This document shows positions 1 to 8,761 of a stretch of DNA of 53,302 nt, piece by piece. Each line of letters starts with the position of its first letter. Position 1 is the stretch's first letter. The notes under the pieces are model-generated. The model had not been told where the DNA came from, made no database searches, and saw nothing but the letters and a program-made list of their open reading frames with translations. Source of the stretch: Pseudonocardiaceae bacterium. Lineage in GTDB: Bacteria > Actinomycetota > Actinomycetes > Mycobacteriales > Pseudonocardiaceae. The position numbers were made by a program, and so were the translations under genes. Location of the stretch: positions 1-53,302 of the forward strand of contig WHSZ01000039.1 in the NCBI GenBank assembly GCA_009379845.1, in the 5' to 3' direction.

Positions 1-1
1 A

Positions 2-136
2 TCCAACAACCCACTCGGCGTGGCACTCACCGCCCACGACCACGCCAGAAGCTACGCCTTCCTCGCCTCCCCCGCAGCCCGCGGAATGACCGGACACTTC
101 CTGCACCCCGACGGCGGCACCGGCATCAAACACTGA
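2..136 (+). CDS. SDR-family cis-dihydrodiol dehydrogenase, C-terminal fragment
   Basis: Only the last 44 codons are in the window; the gene enters from the left edge. The visible tail carries an NPLG motif, then a helix ending in FLASPAARGMTG and a final HPDGG, which is the C-terminal layout of short-chain dehydrogenases. NPLG and the DGG ending are typical of BphB/HcaB-type enzymes that oxidise aromatic cis-dihydrodiols to catechols. The ferredoxin reductase gene 18 bases downstream supports that reading, since the two activities belong to one Rieske dioxygenase pathway. The catalytic Ser-Tyr-Lys part lies outside the window, so substrate cannot be judged. Confidence 0.75.
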   Translation, partial: SNNPLGVALTAHDHARSYAFLASPAARGMTGHFLHPDGGTGIKH

Positions 137-154
137 AAGGAGGTTCGAGGACGG

Positions 155-1393
155 GTGATGGAGCACGTCGTCGTCGTTGGTGGCTCGGTCGCTGGCATGC
201 GCATGCTTTCCGGACTGCGCCGCGCCGGGTTCGAGGGAGCGATCACCGTCGTCGATCCGGAGGCCGCCAGCCCCTACGATCGACCGCCGCTGTCGAAGCA
301 GGTGCTCCTCGGCACCTGGGAACCCGAGAAGGCATCGCTGGGTGATCCGGCTGGCGAGTGGAACGCGCGCGTGATCGGGGAGCGGGCCGTCTCGCTGGAT
401 GTCGATACGCACGAGGTCGGGCTCGCCTCCGGCGCGTGCCTTCGCTACGACAAGCTGGTCATCGCCACCGGCGCGGCGCCCCGCACGCTGCCGGGCAGTG
501 GCTATGACGGCGTACACGTGTTGCGCACGATGACCGACTGTCTCGCCGTTCGCCGGAGCCTCGGGCGGGGCGGCCCGCTGGTTGTGGTCGGCGGCGGTTT
601 CATCGGCGCCGAGGTCGCCTCGTCGGCGAAGGCACTCGGTGTTCCGGTGACCCTCGTGGAGGCGCTGCCCGCGCCGATGTCGCACGTGCTCGGCGAGCAG
701 GTGGGCGCGCTGCTCACCGAGTTGCACGAACGCAACGGCGTGCGGGTGCGCTGCGGCGTCGGCGTCCGTGGTGTGGAAGGCAGCGGCGGTGTGGAAGGCG
801 GCGGCCGCGTCCAGGCGGTCACCCTCGCCGACGGAACCCGGGTTCCCGCCGATACGGTCGTGGTCGGCATCGGTGTCATCCCGGACACCGGCTGGCTGGA
901 CGCATCCGGGATCCGCCTCGACGACGGCGTCGTCTGCGACGAGTACTGCGCGGCCGTCGGACCCGAGGATGTTTATGCCATCGGCGACGTGGCCCGCTGG
1001 TTCGACAGCAGGGCCGGCCGGTACGTGCGTGTCGAGCACTGGACCAACGCGACCGAGCAGGCGAACACGGTCGCCCACAATCTCACCCGCCCAGCTGAGC
1101 GGCGGCCGCACATCGGGCGCCCGTACTTCTGGTCCGACCAGCACGGCGTGAAGATCCAACTCGCCGGCCACGTCGCGGCCGATGATCCGGTCACGATCCT
1201 CCGCGACGAGGGTCCGAAGGAGCGTGTCGCCGCCATCTACCACGACGGCGATCAGCTTCGTGCCGGGCTAACGATCAGCTGGCCACGGGCGCTCGCCGAA
1301 GTCCGGCGTGCCCTGGAAGGCGGGCTCCCCGCCGGCGACGTGCTGCGGAGCCTCGCGGACCTGTCCGAACAGCCCCGCGTCGTGCACTCGTAA
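155..1393 (+). CDS. FAD-dependent ferredoxin reductase of a ring-hydroxylating dioxygenase system
   Basis: This 412-residue cytoplasmic flavoprotein would pass electrons from NAD(P)H through FAD to a Rieske ferredoxin. It has an N-terminal FAD dinucleotide motif (GGSVAG, residues 9-14), an ATGAAPR stretch near 105-110, an NAD-binding GGGFIGAE motif (146-153) and an AIGDVARW FAD motif near 275-282, then the C-terminal reductase domain. Length matches the BphA4/HcaD family. A strong AAAGGAGG lies at 136-143; GTG at 155 is chosen, but the adjacent ATG at 158 is equally possible. It probably forms an operon with the dihydrodiol dehydrogenase upstream. A short Gly/Glu repeat near 207-217 looks like a local duplication. 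Confidence 0.9.
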   Translation: MMEHVVVVGGSVAGMRMLSGLRRAGFEGAITVVDPEAASPYDRPPLSKQVLLGTWEPEKASLGDPAGEWNARVIGERAVSLDVDTHEVGLASGACLRYDKLVIATGAAPRTLPGSGYDGVHVLRTMTDCLAVRRSLGRGGPLVVVGGGFIGAEVASSAKALGVPVTLVEALPAPMSHVLGEQVGALLTELHERNGVRVRCGVGVRGVEGSGGVEGGGRVQAVTLADGTRVPADTVVVGIGVIPDTGWLDASGIRLDDGVVCDEYCAAVGPEDVYAIGDVARWFDSRAGRYVRVEHWTNATEQANTVAHNLTRPAERRPHIGRPYFWSDQHGVKIQLAGHVAADDPVTILRDEGPKERVAAIYHDGDQLRAGLTISWPRALAEVRRALEGGLPAGDVLRSLADLSEQPRVVHS

Positions 1394-1431
1394 GGTCGGA
1401 ATCCCGGCGGCACCCAGCGTGTCAGCGGGCG

Positions 1432-1659
1432 CTAGGTGATCAAGCCGGGGAGGCCGGAGTGGCTGCGGCGGCGCCGCATCCAGACCTTGCGCGTGCCGTC
1501 CGCGTACAAGCGCACCTTGGACAGCTCCCAGCCGGCGAACTCCGCGTGGATGGACAGCTGAGTGGTTGCGGTAAGCCTCGATACGCCAGGGGGTAGGCGC
1601 ATCGGGCGATACTCCCAGGGCCCTTCGACCACCGATCCTTCTGCAGCTGCCTCCGTCAT
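1432..1659 (-). CDS. DUF5703 family protein
   Basis: A 75-residue cytoplasmic protein of unknown function. The central pattern (EYRPMRLPPG, then HAEFAGWELSKVRLYADG, then KVWMRRR) is the signature of the actinobacterial DUF5703 family. Its start overlaps the stop of the lipoprotein gene upstream by four bases, so the two are probably translationally coupled. From memory, the same neighbourhood (DUF5703 protein, LppL-like lipoprotein, UppP, histidine phosphatase) occurs around Rv2135c-Rv2138 of M. tuberculosis. It converges with the ferredoxin reductase gene, with 38 bases between the stops. Confidence 0.8.
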   Translation of the reverse strand: MTEAAAEGSVVEGPWEYRPMRLPPGVSRLTATTQLSIHAEFAGWELSKVRLYADGTRKVWMRRRRSHSGLPGLIT

Positions 1660-2669
1660 GGTTGCACCACCTGAATCCCATCGCCGGTCGCCGAGACCAC
1701 GATGACTCGGCCCGTCAGGGTATCCACGGTAACCGCATTTGGCTGTCGTAGCGTGGAGAATCGATACCGTTCTTTCGGTTCACCACCCGCCACATCGAAT
1801 CCGACCACCTCGTTGCGGGCGGTCAGCGTGATCCACGCCAGGTCGCGCCGCTGGTCGTAGGCGATCCCGTACGGCGAACCGGGTACCGGGTAGCGCTGCC
1901 GCATCAGCAGCGGATCGGTGGAGAAGGCCAGCAGCGAGTCGCCGCGGGTATCGGTCACCAACACCCGCCCATATCGATCCAGCGTCGCGTGGCCGGCGCC
2001 GTCACCGGTGCGCTGCCCGTTGCCGACTTCGCCACCCGGCACGTCCAGCTCGAACAACGCGTTCCGCAGCCGGTCTAAGACCAACGCCCACGACCCCAAC
2101 GCGAACACCTGATCCGCGCTGTAGAGCCCGCCGCTGATCGTCCGCAGCGGGCGAGCACCGTCCAGCACCTGCACGCCCCTGCGGTCCCGCAGCGCCACCA
2201 GCGTCCGGCTGCCCTGCCTCGTCGCGAAGGTGGCGGTGCCGCCGACCGGCACCTGGCTGGCCTGGCCGTTCGGCAGGTCGATGCGCACGACCTTGTGGGC
2301 GGAGCCGACCGAGGCTAGCACCGGACCACCAGGGCCGGCGAGGTTCAACGACTCGGCGCGGCCGGGCAACGGCACCGTGCGGGGTCGCGCGTCCAGCCGG
2401 TCCAGCGGGTACAGCAGCACCGACGTCGGCTTGTCGAGCGCCACCGCGAGGGTCCGCGAGCGGGGATCGGCCAACACCGACGACGCGTTTCCCGGTAGCC
2501 CGAACACCGACCCGTCCGGGTTCTTCGCGGCCGGGGAGCGGGCCGGCTTCGCGGCCTTCGGGTTGTCCACCGCCTGCAGCTCGTCCTGGGCCGCGCCACC
2601 GCTGTCGCAGCCGGCCACCAGCCAGGCCACAACGGCGACCACCGCGAGCCCCCGTGCCCACCTAGCCAA
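1656..2669 (-). CDS. LppL-like lipoprotein with YncE-type beta-propeller
   Basis: A 337-residue predicted lipoprotein. The N-terminus has a short positive region, a hydrophobic core and a lipobox LVAGC with Cys at residue 21, so it should be lipidated and exposed outside the membrane. The rest is rich in repeated strand pairs (for example RYGRVLVTDTRGDSLLAF and RRDLAWITLTARNEVVGFD), which fits a YncE/SMP-30-type beta-propeller. The start is a TTG at 2669 preceded by CGGAG; it overlaps the end of the aldo/keto reductase gene by eight bases. Function is unknown; the family is conserved next to uppP in actinobacteria. Confidence 0.8.
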   Translation of the reverse strand: MARWARGLAVVAVVAWLVAGCDSGGAAQDELQAVDNPKAAKPARSPAAKNPDGSVFGLPGNASSVLADPRSRTLAVALDKPTSVLLYPLDRLDARPRTVPLPGRAESLNLAGPGGPVLASVGSAHKVVRIDLPNGQASQVPVGGTATFATRQGSRTLVALRDRRGVQVLDGARPLRTISGGLYSADQVFALGSWALVLDRLRNALFELDVPGGEVGNGQRTGDGAGHATLDRYGRVLVTDTRGDSLLAFSTDPLLMRQRYPVPGSPYGIAYDQRRDLAWITLTARNEVVGFDVAGGEPKERYRFSTLRQPNAVTVDTLTGRVIVVSATGDGIQVVQP

Positions 2670-3630
2670 GCCGCTGCTCCGGGTAACCGAACTCGATGTC
2701 GCTCACGTCGTCGAGTGCCGCGCGGATGGCCGGCGGCAGGGTGAGCTCCTCCGCGGCAAGGCAGCCGGTCAGCTGGCCGGTGTCCCTGGCGCCGAGCACC
2801 GGCGCCGCGACACCTGGTCGATCGCGCACCCAGGCCAGCGCCACCGCGAGCGGCGAGGTGCCAAGCCCGTCAGCCGCGGTCACCACCGCCTGCACGATGC
2901 GCGCCGCGCGCTCGGTGCGGTGATGCTCCACGTAAGGCGCATAGCGCGCGGACGCCCCGCGCGAGTCGGCCGGTGTGCCGGAGCGGTACTTGCCGGTCAG
3001 CACGCCACGACCGAGCGGAGCCCAGCACAACAACCCGAGTCCGTGATGCTCGGCCGCGGGCACCACTTCCCGTTCGATTCCGCGTTCCAGCAACGAATAC
3101 TCCATCTCGGCGCTCACCAGGCGCACGGGTTGCCGCTGCGCGCTCGCCGCGGTGGCCAGCTGCCAGCCCGCGTAGTTGGAGACGCCGACATAGCGGACCT
3201 TGCCGCTTTGCACCGCGGTGTCCAGTGCGGCCAGTGTTTCCTCGATCGGCGTCGCGGGATCCCAGGCGTGCAGCTGCCACAGGTCGATGTGCTCGGTTTC
3301 CAACCGCCGCAGCGAATTGTCCAGCGCCGCCAGCAGCGCACCCCGCGAGGCGCCCCCGCCGAACGGGCCGTCCGTGGCGCGGGCAGCGGCCTTGGTGGCG
3401 AGCACGATCTGCGAGCGCGGCACCAGGTCACCGATCAGCGATCCGAGCAGGCGCTCGCTTTCCCCCTCGCCGTCCACGTTGGCCGTGTTCACCAACGTGC
3501 CACCGGCGTCGACGAATGCGACCAGCTGGCTGGCCGCCTCGTCGGCGTCCGTTTCGGCGCCCCAACTCAGGGTGCCCAGTGCCATCCGGGACACCCGGAG
3601 TCCACTGTGCCCGAGACATCGCTGTTCCAC
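2662..3630 (-). CDS. aldo/keto reductase-family protein with altered catalytic tetrad
   Basis: A 322-residue TIM-barrel protein of the AKR family, cytoplasmic. The GTG at 3630 is chosen because it gives the family's normal N-terminus (VEQRCLGHSGLRVSRMALGT). Tetrad Lys (LATKA) and His (WQLHAWDP) are present, and the NADP-binding end (PVLGARDTGQL) is intact. The usual DTA...YG segment, however, reads NTANVDG: the Asp is Asn and the catalytic Tyr position is Asp. Ordinary carbonyl reduction is therefore doubtful. The gene is first in a minus-strand operon with the lipoprotein and DUF5703 genes and diverges from uppP. Confidence 0.85.
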   Translation of the reverse strand: MEQRCLGHSGLRVSRMALGTLSWGAETDADEAASQLVAFVDAGGTLVNTANVDGEGESERLLGSLIGDLVPRSQIVLATKAAARATDGPFGGGASRGALLAALDNSLRRLETEHIDLWQLHAWDPATPIEETLAALDTAVQSGKVRYVGVSNYAGWQLATAASAQRQPVRLVSAEMEYSLLERGIEREVVPAAEHHGLGLLCWAPLGRGVLTGKYRSGTPADSRGASARYAPYVEHHRTERAARIVQAVVTAADGLGTSPLAVALAWVRDRPGVAAPVLGARDTGQLTGCLAAEELTLPPAIRAALDDVSDIEFGYPEQRLG

Positions 3631-3728
3631 ATGGCCGAGCCTACGGGGAGCCAACAGGCTGGCCCGGTAGGGTCTGCCGGCGTATTCGCGGGATCGATCA
3701 CGGCACCGGGCACGGCAGGAGTGTGTAG

Positions 3729-4556
3729 TTGACCTGGTTGGAAACACTGGTTCTGGGTCTTGTACAGGGGTTGACCGAATTCCTCCCGATCTCGTCCTCG
3801 GCGCACGTGCGCATCGTCTCCGAGTTGTTCTTCGGGGGTGACGCGGGAGCGTCGTATACCGCGGTGATCCAGCTGGGCACCGAACTGGCCGTGCTGATCT
3901 ACTTCATCAAGGACATCGTGCGGTTGTTCGTCGCGTGGTGCCGTGGCTTGGTCAGCGCTACCGCACGGCGCGATCCCGACTACCGGTTCGCCTGGTACAT
4001 CATCATCGGGTCGATGCCGATCGCGGTGCTCGGTTACCTGTTCCAGGACGCCATCCGCACCTCGCTGCGGAACCTGTGGATCACCGCGACGGTGCTGATC
4101 GTCTTCGCGCTGCTGCTGAGCGTGGCCGAGCGATTCGGCCGCCAGGACCGTACGAAGCTGACCTTGCGGGACAGCATCACCATGGGACTGGCGCAGTGCC
4201 TCGCGCTGATACCCGGCGTGTCCCGATCCGGCGGCACGCTCACCGCCGGGCTCGCGGTGGGCCTGAAACGCCCGGAAGCCACCCGGTACACGTTCTTGCT
4301 GGCCATCCCCGCGGTGTTCGGCGCGGGCGTGTTCAGCGTGTTCGACCTGTTCTCCGCGGAACACATTGGCAAGCAGGCATCCGTGGCGCAGACCGTGGTC
4401 GGCACCGTGGTGGCGTTCATCGCCGGCTACGCGTCGATCGCGTGGCTCATGCGGTACATCACAACGCACAGCTACTCGCTGTTCGTGTGGTATCGCATCG
4501 TCATCGGTGGCGCGGTGATGCTGCTGCTCACCACCGGAACGCTGAGCCCGACCTGA
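3729..4556 (+). CDS. uppP: undecaprenyl-diphosphate phosphatase
   Basis: A 275-residue integral membrane enzyme that dephosphorylates undecaprenyl diphosphate to recycle the lipid carrier for peptidoglycan synthesis; the family also gives bacitracin resistance (BacA). The two family signatures are present: [10 protein letters not shown] near residues 17-26, and [14 protein letters not shown] in the middle, together with about seven to eight hydrophobic segments. The start is a TTG with AGGAG seven bases upstream (3717-3721), which makes it convincing despite the rare codon. It is divergent from the aldo/keto reductase and is followed 20 bases later by the histidine phosphatase gene. Confidence 0.95.
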   Translation: MTWLETLVLGLVQGLTEFLPISSSAHVRIVSELFFGGDAGASYTAVIQLGTELAVLIYFIKDIVRLFVAWCRGLVSATARRDPDYRFAWYIIIGSMPIAVLGYLFQDAIRTSLRNLWITATVLIVFALLLSVAERFGRQDRTKLTLRDSITMGLAQCLALIPGVSRSGGTLTAGLAVGLKRPEATRYTFLLAIPAVFGAGVFSVFDLFSAEHIGKQASVAQTVVGTVVAFIAGYASIAWLMRYITTHSYSLFVWYRIVIGGAVMLLLTTGTLSPT

Positions 4557-4576
4557 TCGGGGCCTACGCTGTCGGT

Positions 4577-5284
4577 GTGGGCACCGTCATCTTGCTACGG
4601 CATGCACGATCCAGCGCGAACGGCAGCGGAATCCTGGCCGGTCGCGCGCCGAAGGTCGGCTTGGACGACACCGGCGCCAAGCAGGCGACGCAGCTGGTGG
4701 ATCGGTTCGCTCAGGTGCCACTGGTCGCCGCGGTGTCCTCGCCGTTGCTGCGCTGCCGTCAGACGCTGGCGCCGCTGCTGTCCGCGCGGGAGCTCACGCT
4801 GAACACCGACACGAAGTTGTCCGAAGTGGACTACGGGGACTGGACGGGGCGGGCCATCAAGGACCTGGCCAAGGAGCCGATGTGGCGGGTCGTCCAGCAG
4901 CACCCGTCGGCGGCGGTGTTTCCCGGTGGCGAGGGGCTTGCCGAGGTGCAGGCCCGCGCGGTGGCGGCGGTGCGCAAGCACGACGCCAGGCTGACCGAAC
5001 AGCACGGCGAGCACGCGGTGTGGGTGCTGTGCAGCCACGGCGACGTGATCAAGTCGGTGCTGGCCGACGCGCTCGGGCTGCATCTCGACTCGTTCCAGCG
5101 CATCGTGGTCGATCCGTGCTCGCTGTCGGTGATCCGGTACACCGATACCCGGCCGTTCCTGTTGCGGGTCAACGACAACAGCGGCGACCTGACCGGCGCC
5201 GTGCCACCGAAACCCAAGCGGGGCCGGGGCCGCAGGAAGAAGGGTTCGTCCGACGCCGTCGTCGGCGGGTCCACCGGCCGGTGA
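4577..5284 (+). CDS. histidine phosphatase-family protein (MSMEG_4193 type)
   Basis: A 235-residue cytoplasmic protein of the phosphoglycerate mutase-like superfamily. The catalytic RHG-type motif is at the very N-terminus (ILLRHARSSAN), and the second histidine lies in VLCSHGDVIK. The GTG at 4577 places that motif exactly at the start, as in the family. The C-terminus ends in a basic, low-complexity tail (PKPKRGRGRRKKG) that may be disordered. Actinobacterial homologues sit beside uppP, so a link to cell-wall phosphate chemistry is possible, but the substrate is unknown. Confidence 0.85.
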   Translation: MGTVILLRHARSSANGSGILAGRAPKVGLDDTGAKQATQLVDRFAQVPLVAAVSSPLLRCRQTLAPLLSARELTLNTDTKLSEVDYGDWTGRAIKDLAKEPMWRVVQQHPSAAVFPGGEGLAEVQARAVAAVRKHDARLTEQHGEHAVWVLCSHGDVIKSVLADALGLHLDSFQRIVVDPCSLSVIRYTDTRPFLLRVNDNSGDLTGAVPPKPKRGRGRRKKGSSDAVVGGSTGR

Positions 5285-5300
5285 ATCAGTTCGCACCAGC

Positions 5301-7403
5301 TCAGCGCTCGGTATCGGCCGATTCCGGGACGCCGAGTGCCCTGGCCACGCTGAACACGCTGGAATCCAGCCGCGTCAGGTCGTCAAGCGCGGCGCGGATC
5401 GCCGGCCGATCGTCCGGCGTGGACAGCACGTCGGCCGGCCGCATGCCCCCGGCCGGCGCCTGCTCGTCGCGCAGCCCGGCCAGCATCACGTCCAGATTTC
5501 CGGCGACCGCGCCGGCGGCCCGCACCAGCCGGTCGTCACCGGAGAGCATCGCGGGTTCGGCGCGCACGGCGAGGTCGCGGGCGTAGAAGGCGCAGGTATC
5601 CAGGGCCGCCTGGACGTACCAGCCGTGCTCACGCTGCCCGCGATACGGGTTGAACGGGTGGGTGACCGGCTCGACTTGCGAGCGCAACGTGCCGATCTCC
5701 CGATCCAGGGTGCGGGCCTGCTCGATCAGGTTCACGTTCTCCACACCGGAGAGCAGGTCCTGCGCATGCCGCACGAAGTTCCGCACCGCCTCGAGCACGG
5801 CAACCACCTGGTCGCTGAGCGCCTGCCGGGTCCGGATGGGCACGATCACCAACGCGGCCAGCATCCCGGCCGCGACGCCCACCACCGTTTCACCGAGCCG
5901 CAACACCAGGACGTCCACGCTGAACGTGCCGAGCAAGCTGTACAGCAACCCCAGCATCGTGGTCATGAAGAACGCCATCAGGCCCTGGGAAACCCGCGCC
6001 ACGTATACGAAGCAGAACACGCATATCCCGATCAGCACGACCGCGGCCGGCTGGCTGCCGGAAACCAGGCTGGCCGCGCCGAGGCCGCCGAGAATCCCCC
6101 AGATGGTGCCGGCGAGCCGCCGGAAGCCCTTGACGAACATGGTGCCCCTGCTGCTGGTTCCCACGAACACCACGAACACCGTGATCACCGCCCAGTACCA
6201 ACGCTGCGGGGAGACCAGCTCGCCGCCCACGATGGCCAGCCCGCCGGCGACGAACGCCTGCAACGCCTGCCGGGTCTTCTCGTCCAAAAAGGACTTCTTA
6301 CCCGAGGTGTCCGCTTCGTCGTCCGGTGTGGACAGCGGGAGCTCAGTCACCGGGCGCTCGGCCAGCTGCCGCTGCACCAGGCGTTGCGCCCTGGCGTCGG
6401 CGAGCGCCAGCTGCGCGATCGCCTGGCGCAGTGGCCAGGACGTCGCGGACCGGTCGGTGTCCGAGCTGTCGCCGAGCATCTCGGAGAACTCGTCGGTCCT
6501 GCTGATCAGCGGCAGCTCGGCGGGATCCCGTTCGATCAACGCGTGCAGCCGGCGCAGCCTGGCGACCAGGCCGGCGCGGTCCCGCTCGGTCAGCTCGGCA
6601 GTGTCGGTTCGGGTGGCGGCACGCAGCAGTCGTTCGGCTGCCAGCTCCACCTCGACGACCCGGCGCTGGAGCATCACCTGTGTCTCGAGGTCGATGTCCT
6701 CGCTGAGAACCTCCTCGATCATCAGCGCGCATTCGTGCAGCCGGGTGATCAGCCGGCGTAGCTGCCGCCTGCGGCGCGGTGTGGCGCGCTCGCCGAGCAC
6801 ATGCGTCTCGAGCGAGTCGGTGATCGCCGCGACGAGCCCGGCCAGCCGGGCGCGGAACCCGCGGCGCACCCTGAGCAGCTCCGCTTCCGGTCGGCGCGGC
6901 AACACCACGAACCGCATCAGCGCGTTGCCGGTCAGGCCGACGGCGATCGCACCGATCAACGCCGGCACCTGTGCGGGAGTGAACCGCAGGAAGATGGAGA
7001 AGAAGAACAGAAAGAACACCACCGCACCAAGCGCGGTGCCGCGTGGCCCGAAGCGTTGCGCGAAGACCGCCAGGAAGATCACCACGAGAAAGACGGCCTC
7101 GGGCAGCAGCGGATAGCGTGACGCGACGGTGGCGACGGTGACCGTCGCCGAACCGATCACCACGATCAGTGCCAGGGTGAGCGCCTGCCCGGCCTTGGTG
7201 GCGTCGCGGACCAGGAAGGTGGACTGCACGCCAGCCATCGAGCCGACGATGACGGTGGGCAGTGGAGCGCCGAGCGCGAGCAGGGTGCCGACGGTCAACG
7301 CCAGGTTGCCGACGGCGATACCGGCGAGCCGGAGCCGGGTCAGCCCAGGATCCGACGCGACGAGCCGGTCCTGCAGGGTGGTCCACCTGCGGGCCATACC
7401 CAT
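5301..7403 (-). CDS. FUSC-family membrane protein
   Basis: A 700-residue membrane protein with two hydrophobic blocks, roughly residues 27-165 and 385-510, separated and followed by helical soluble regions. This is the layout of the FUSC/YccS/ArAE family, whose better known members export aromatic acids or support cell-envelope stress resistance. The second block has the typical RYYWAVITVFVVF-like pattern (here QRWYWAVITVFVVFVG). The ATG at 7403 overlaps the stop of the M20 peptidase gene by one base (TGATG), so the two are coupled; an in-frame ATG at 7397 is also possible. Substrate is unknown. Confidence 0.85.
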   Translation of the reverse strand: MGMARRWTTLQDRLVASDPGLTRLRLAGIAVGNLALTVGTLLALGAPLPTVIVGSMAGVQSTFLVRDATKAGQALTLALIVVIGSATVTVATVASRYPLLPEAVFLVVIFLAVFAQRFGPRGTALGAVVFFLFFFSIFLRFTPAQVPALIGAIAVGLTGNALMRFVVLPRRPEAELLRVRRGFRARLAGLVAAITDSLETHVLGERATPRRRRQLRRLITRLHECALMIEEVLSEDIDLETQVMLQRRVVEVELAAERLLRAATRTDTAELTERDRAGLVARLRRLHALIERDPAELPLISRTDEFSEMLGDSSDTDRSATSWPLRQAIAQLALADARAQRLVQRQLAERPVTELPLSTPDDEADTSGKKSFLDEKTRQALQAFVAGGLAIVGGELVSPQRWYWAVITVFVVFVGTSSRGTMFVKGFRRLAGTIWGILGGLGAASLVSGSQPAAVVLIGICVFCFVYVARVSQGLMAFFMTTMLGLLYSLLGTFSVDVLVLRLGETVVGVAAGMLAALVIVPIRTRQALSDQVVAVLEAVRNFVRHAQDLLSGVENVNLIEQARTLDREIGTLRSQVEPVTHPFNPYRGQREHGWYVQAALDTCAFYARDLAVRAEPAMLSGDDRLVRAAGAVAGNLDVMLAGLRDEQAPAGGMRPADVLSTPDDRPAIRAALDDLTRLDSSVFSVARALGVPESADTER

Positions 7404-8761
7404 CAGCTACTGAGGAACCGATCGAGTACCCGTACGCCGAAGCGCAGGCCGTCGATCGGGACGCGCTCGTCCACGCCGTGCGCCAGCTCGCGATACGGGA
7501 ACCCGGCCGGCAGCCACAACGGGGCGAACCCGTAGCAATCCATGCCCAGCTGGGAGAATGCCTTCGCGTCCGTGCCGCCACCCATGCAGTAGGGCACCAC
7601 AACCGCGTCCCGGTCCTCGGCGCGCAACGCATCGGTCATCGCGTCGAACCACGGCGAGTCGATCGCCGCTTGCACGGGCGGTGAGTGGCTGACGAACTCC
7701 CGTCGCACGCTGGGCTCCAGCAGGTCATCGAGCACGGCGAGCAGCTCGGCCTCGGTGTCCGGCAGCACCCGGGTGTCCACCTGGGCCTGCGCGAGGCCGG
7801 GAATGACGTTCACCTTGTACCCGGCGGAGAGCATCGTCGGGGTGGTGCTGTTGCGCACGGTGTTCTCGGCCAGTCCGGCGGCCGGGCCCAGCGCGCGCAG
7901 CAGCTCGTCCACCCCGGCCTCGCTGGTGAGATCCACCGGGATGCTGAGCGCCGTCCCGGTGCGCTCGAAGAACGCCCGCACCGCCGGGGTCAGCCGCAGC
8001 GGCCAGCGCTGCTCGGTCAGCCGTGCGAGCACCCGCACCAGCGTGGTCACCGCGTTGTCGTCGTTGCGCCGCGAACCGTGCCCCGCGCGCCCTCGGGCGG
8101 TCAGCCGCAGATGCGCGGTGCCCCGCTCGGCCGTCCCGACCGGGTAGAGGTGCACCAGCCGCCCATCGGCGGCCGGCACCCGGTAGGTGTACCCGCCCGA
8201 TTCACTGATCGCCGCCGCGCATCCGTCGAACAGGTCGGCGTGCTCGTCCACCAGCCAGTGCGCACCCTCGACGCCGTGATCCTCCTCGTCCGCGACGAAC
8301 GCGAACACCAGATCCCTGCGCGGCCGCCGACCCTCCCGCGTCCAGCCGGCCAGCACGGTGAGCACCACGGCGCAGAAGTCCTTCATGTCGACCGCACCGC
8401 GGCCCCACACGCAGCCATCCCGCACCGCGCCGGAGAACGGCGGCACCGACCAGTCCTCCTCGGCCGCCGGAACAACGTCCAGGTGTCCCTGCACGAGCAG
8501 CGCGTCGAGACCGGGATCGGTGCCGGGCAGCCGCGCGACCACGTTGCCCCGTCCCGCCGTGCGCTCGAGCAGCTTCGGTTCCAGACCGGCGTCGCTCAGC
8601 CGGGCGGCCACGAACTCCGCCGCGGCTCGCTCGCCCTCGGCGTCCCCGGCACCCCGGTTCGTCGTGTCGAACCGGATCAGCCGCCAGCAGAGCTCGGCCA
8701 CCTCGTCGCGCTGAGCATTTTCGAGATGGGCATCGTCGCGCCGCACGTCCCGGTCAGCCAT
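7403..8761 (-). CDS. M20-family metallopeptidase (dipeptidase/deacylase)
   Basis: A 452-residue cytoplasmic zinc hydrolase. Metal-site motifs are readable in order: VQGHLDVVPA (His and Asp), GRGAVDMKDF (bridging Asp), ADEEDHGVEGAH (general-base and ligand Glu), and the C-terminal GGGTDAKAFSQLGMDCYGF. The inserted dimerisation domain lies between the last two. Family members cleave dipeptides or N-acyl amino acids. It overlaps the M55 gene upstream by eight bases and the FUSC gene downstream by one. With a divergent peptide importer nearby, a role in breaking down imported peptides is the simplest inference. Confidence 0.9.
   Translation of the reverse strand: MADRDVRRDDAHLENAQRDEVAELCWRLIRFDTTNRGAGDAEGERAAAEFVAARLSDAGLEPKLLERTAGRGNVVARLPGTDPGLDALLVQGHLDVVPAAEEDWSVPPFSGAVRDGCVWGRGAVDMKDFCAVVLTVLAGWTREGRRPRRDLVFAFVADEEDHGVEGAHWLVDEHADLFDGCAAAISESGGYTYRVPAADGRLVHLYPVGTAERGTAHLRLTARGRAGHGSRRNDDNAVTTLVRVLARLTEQRWPLRLTPAVRAFFERTGTALSIPVDLTSEAGVDELLRALGPAAGLAENTVRNSTTPTMLSAGYKVNVIPGLAQAQVDTRVLPDTEAELLAVLDDLLEPSVRREFVSHSPPVQAAIDSPWFDAMTDALRAEDRDAVVVPYCMGGGTDAKAFSQLGMDCYGFAPLWLPAGFPYRELAHGVDERVPIDGLRFGVRVLDRFLSS

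Noticed and set aside
2230..3732. Open frame of 500 codons on the plus strand
   Set aside because: It runs opposite the lipoprotein and aldo/keto reductase genes, both with recognisable motifs; its composition is that of a shadow frame.
5650..7116. Open frame of about 490 codons on the plus strand
   Set aside because: It is antisense to the FUSC gene and rich in Ser/Arg/Thr with no domain.
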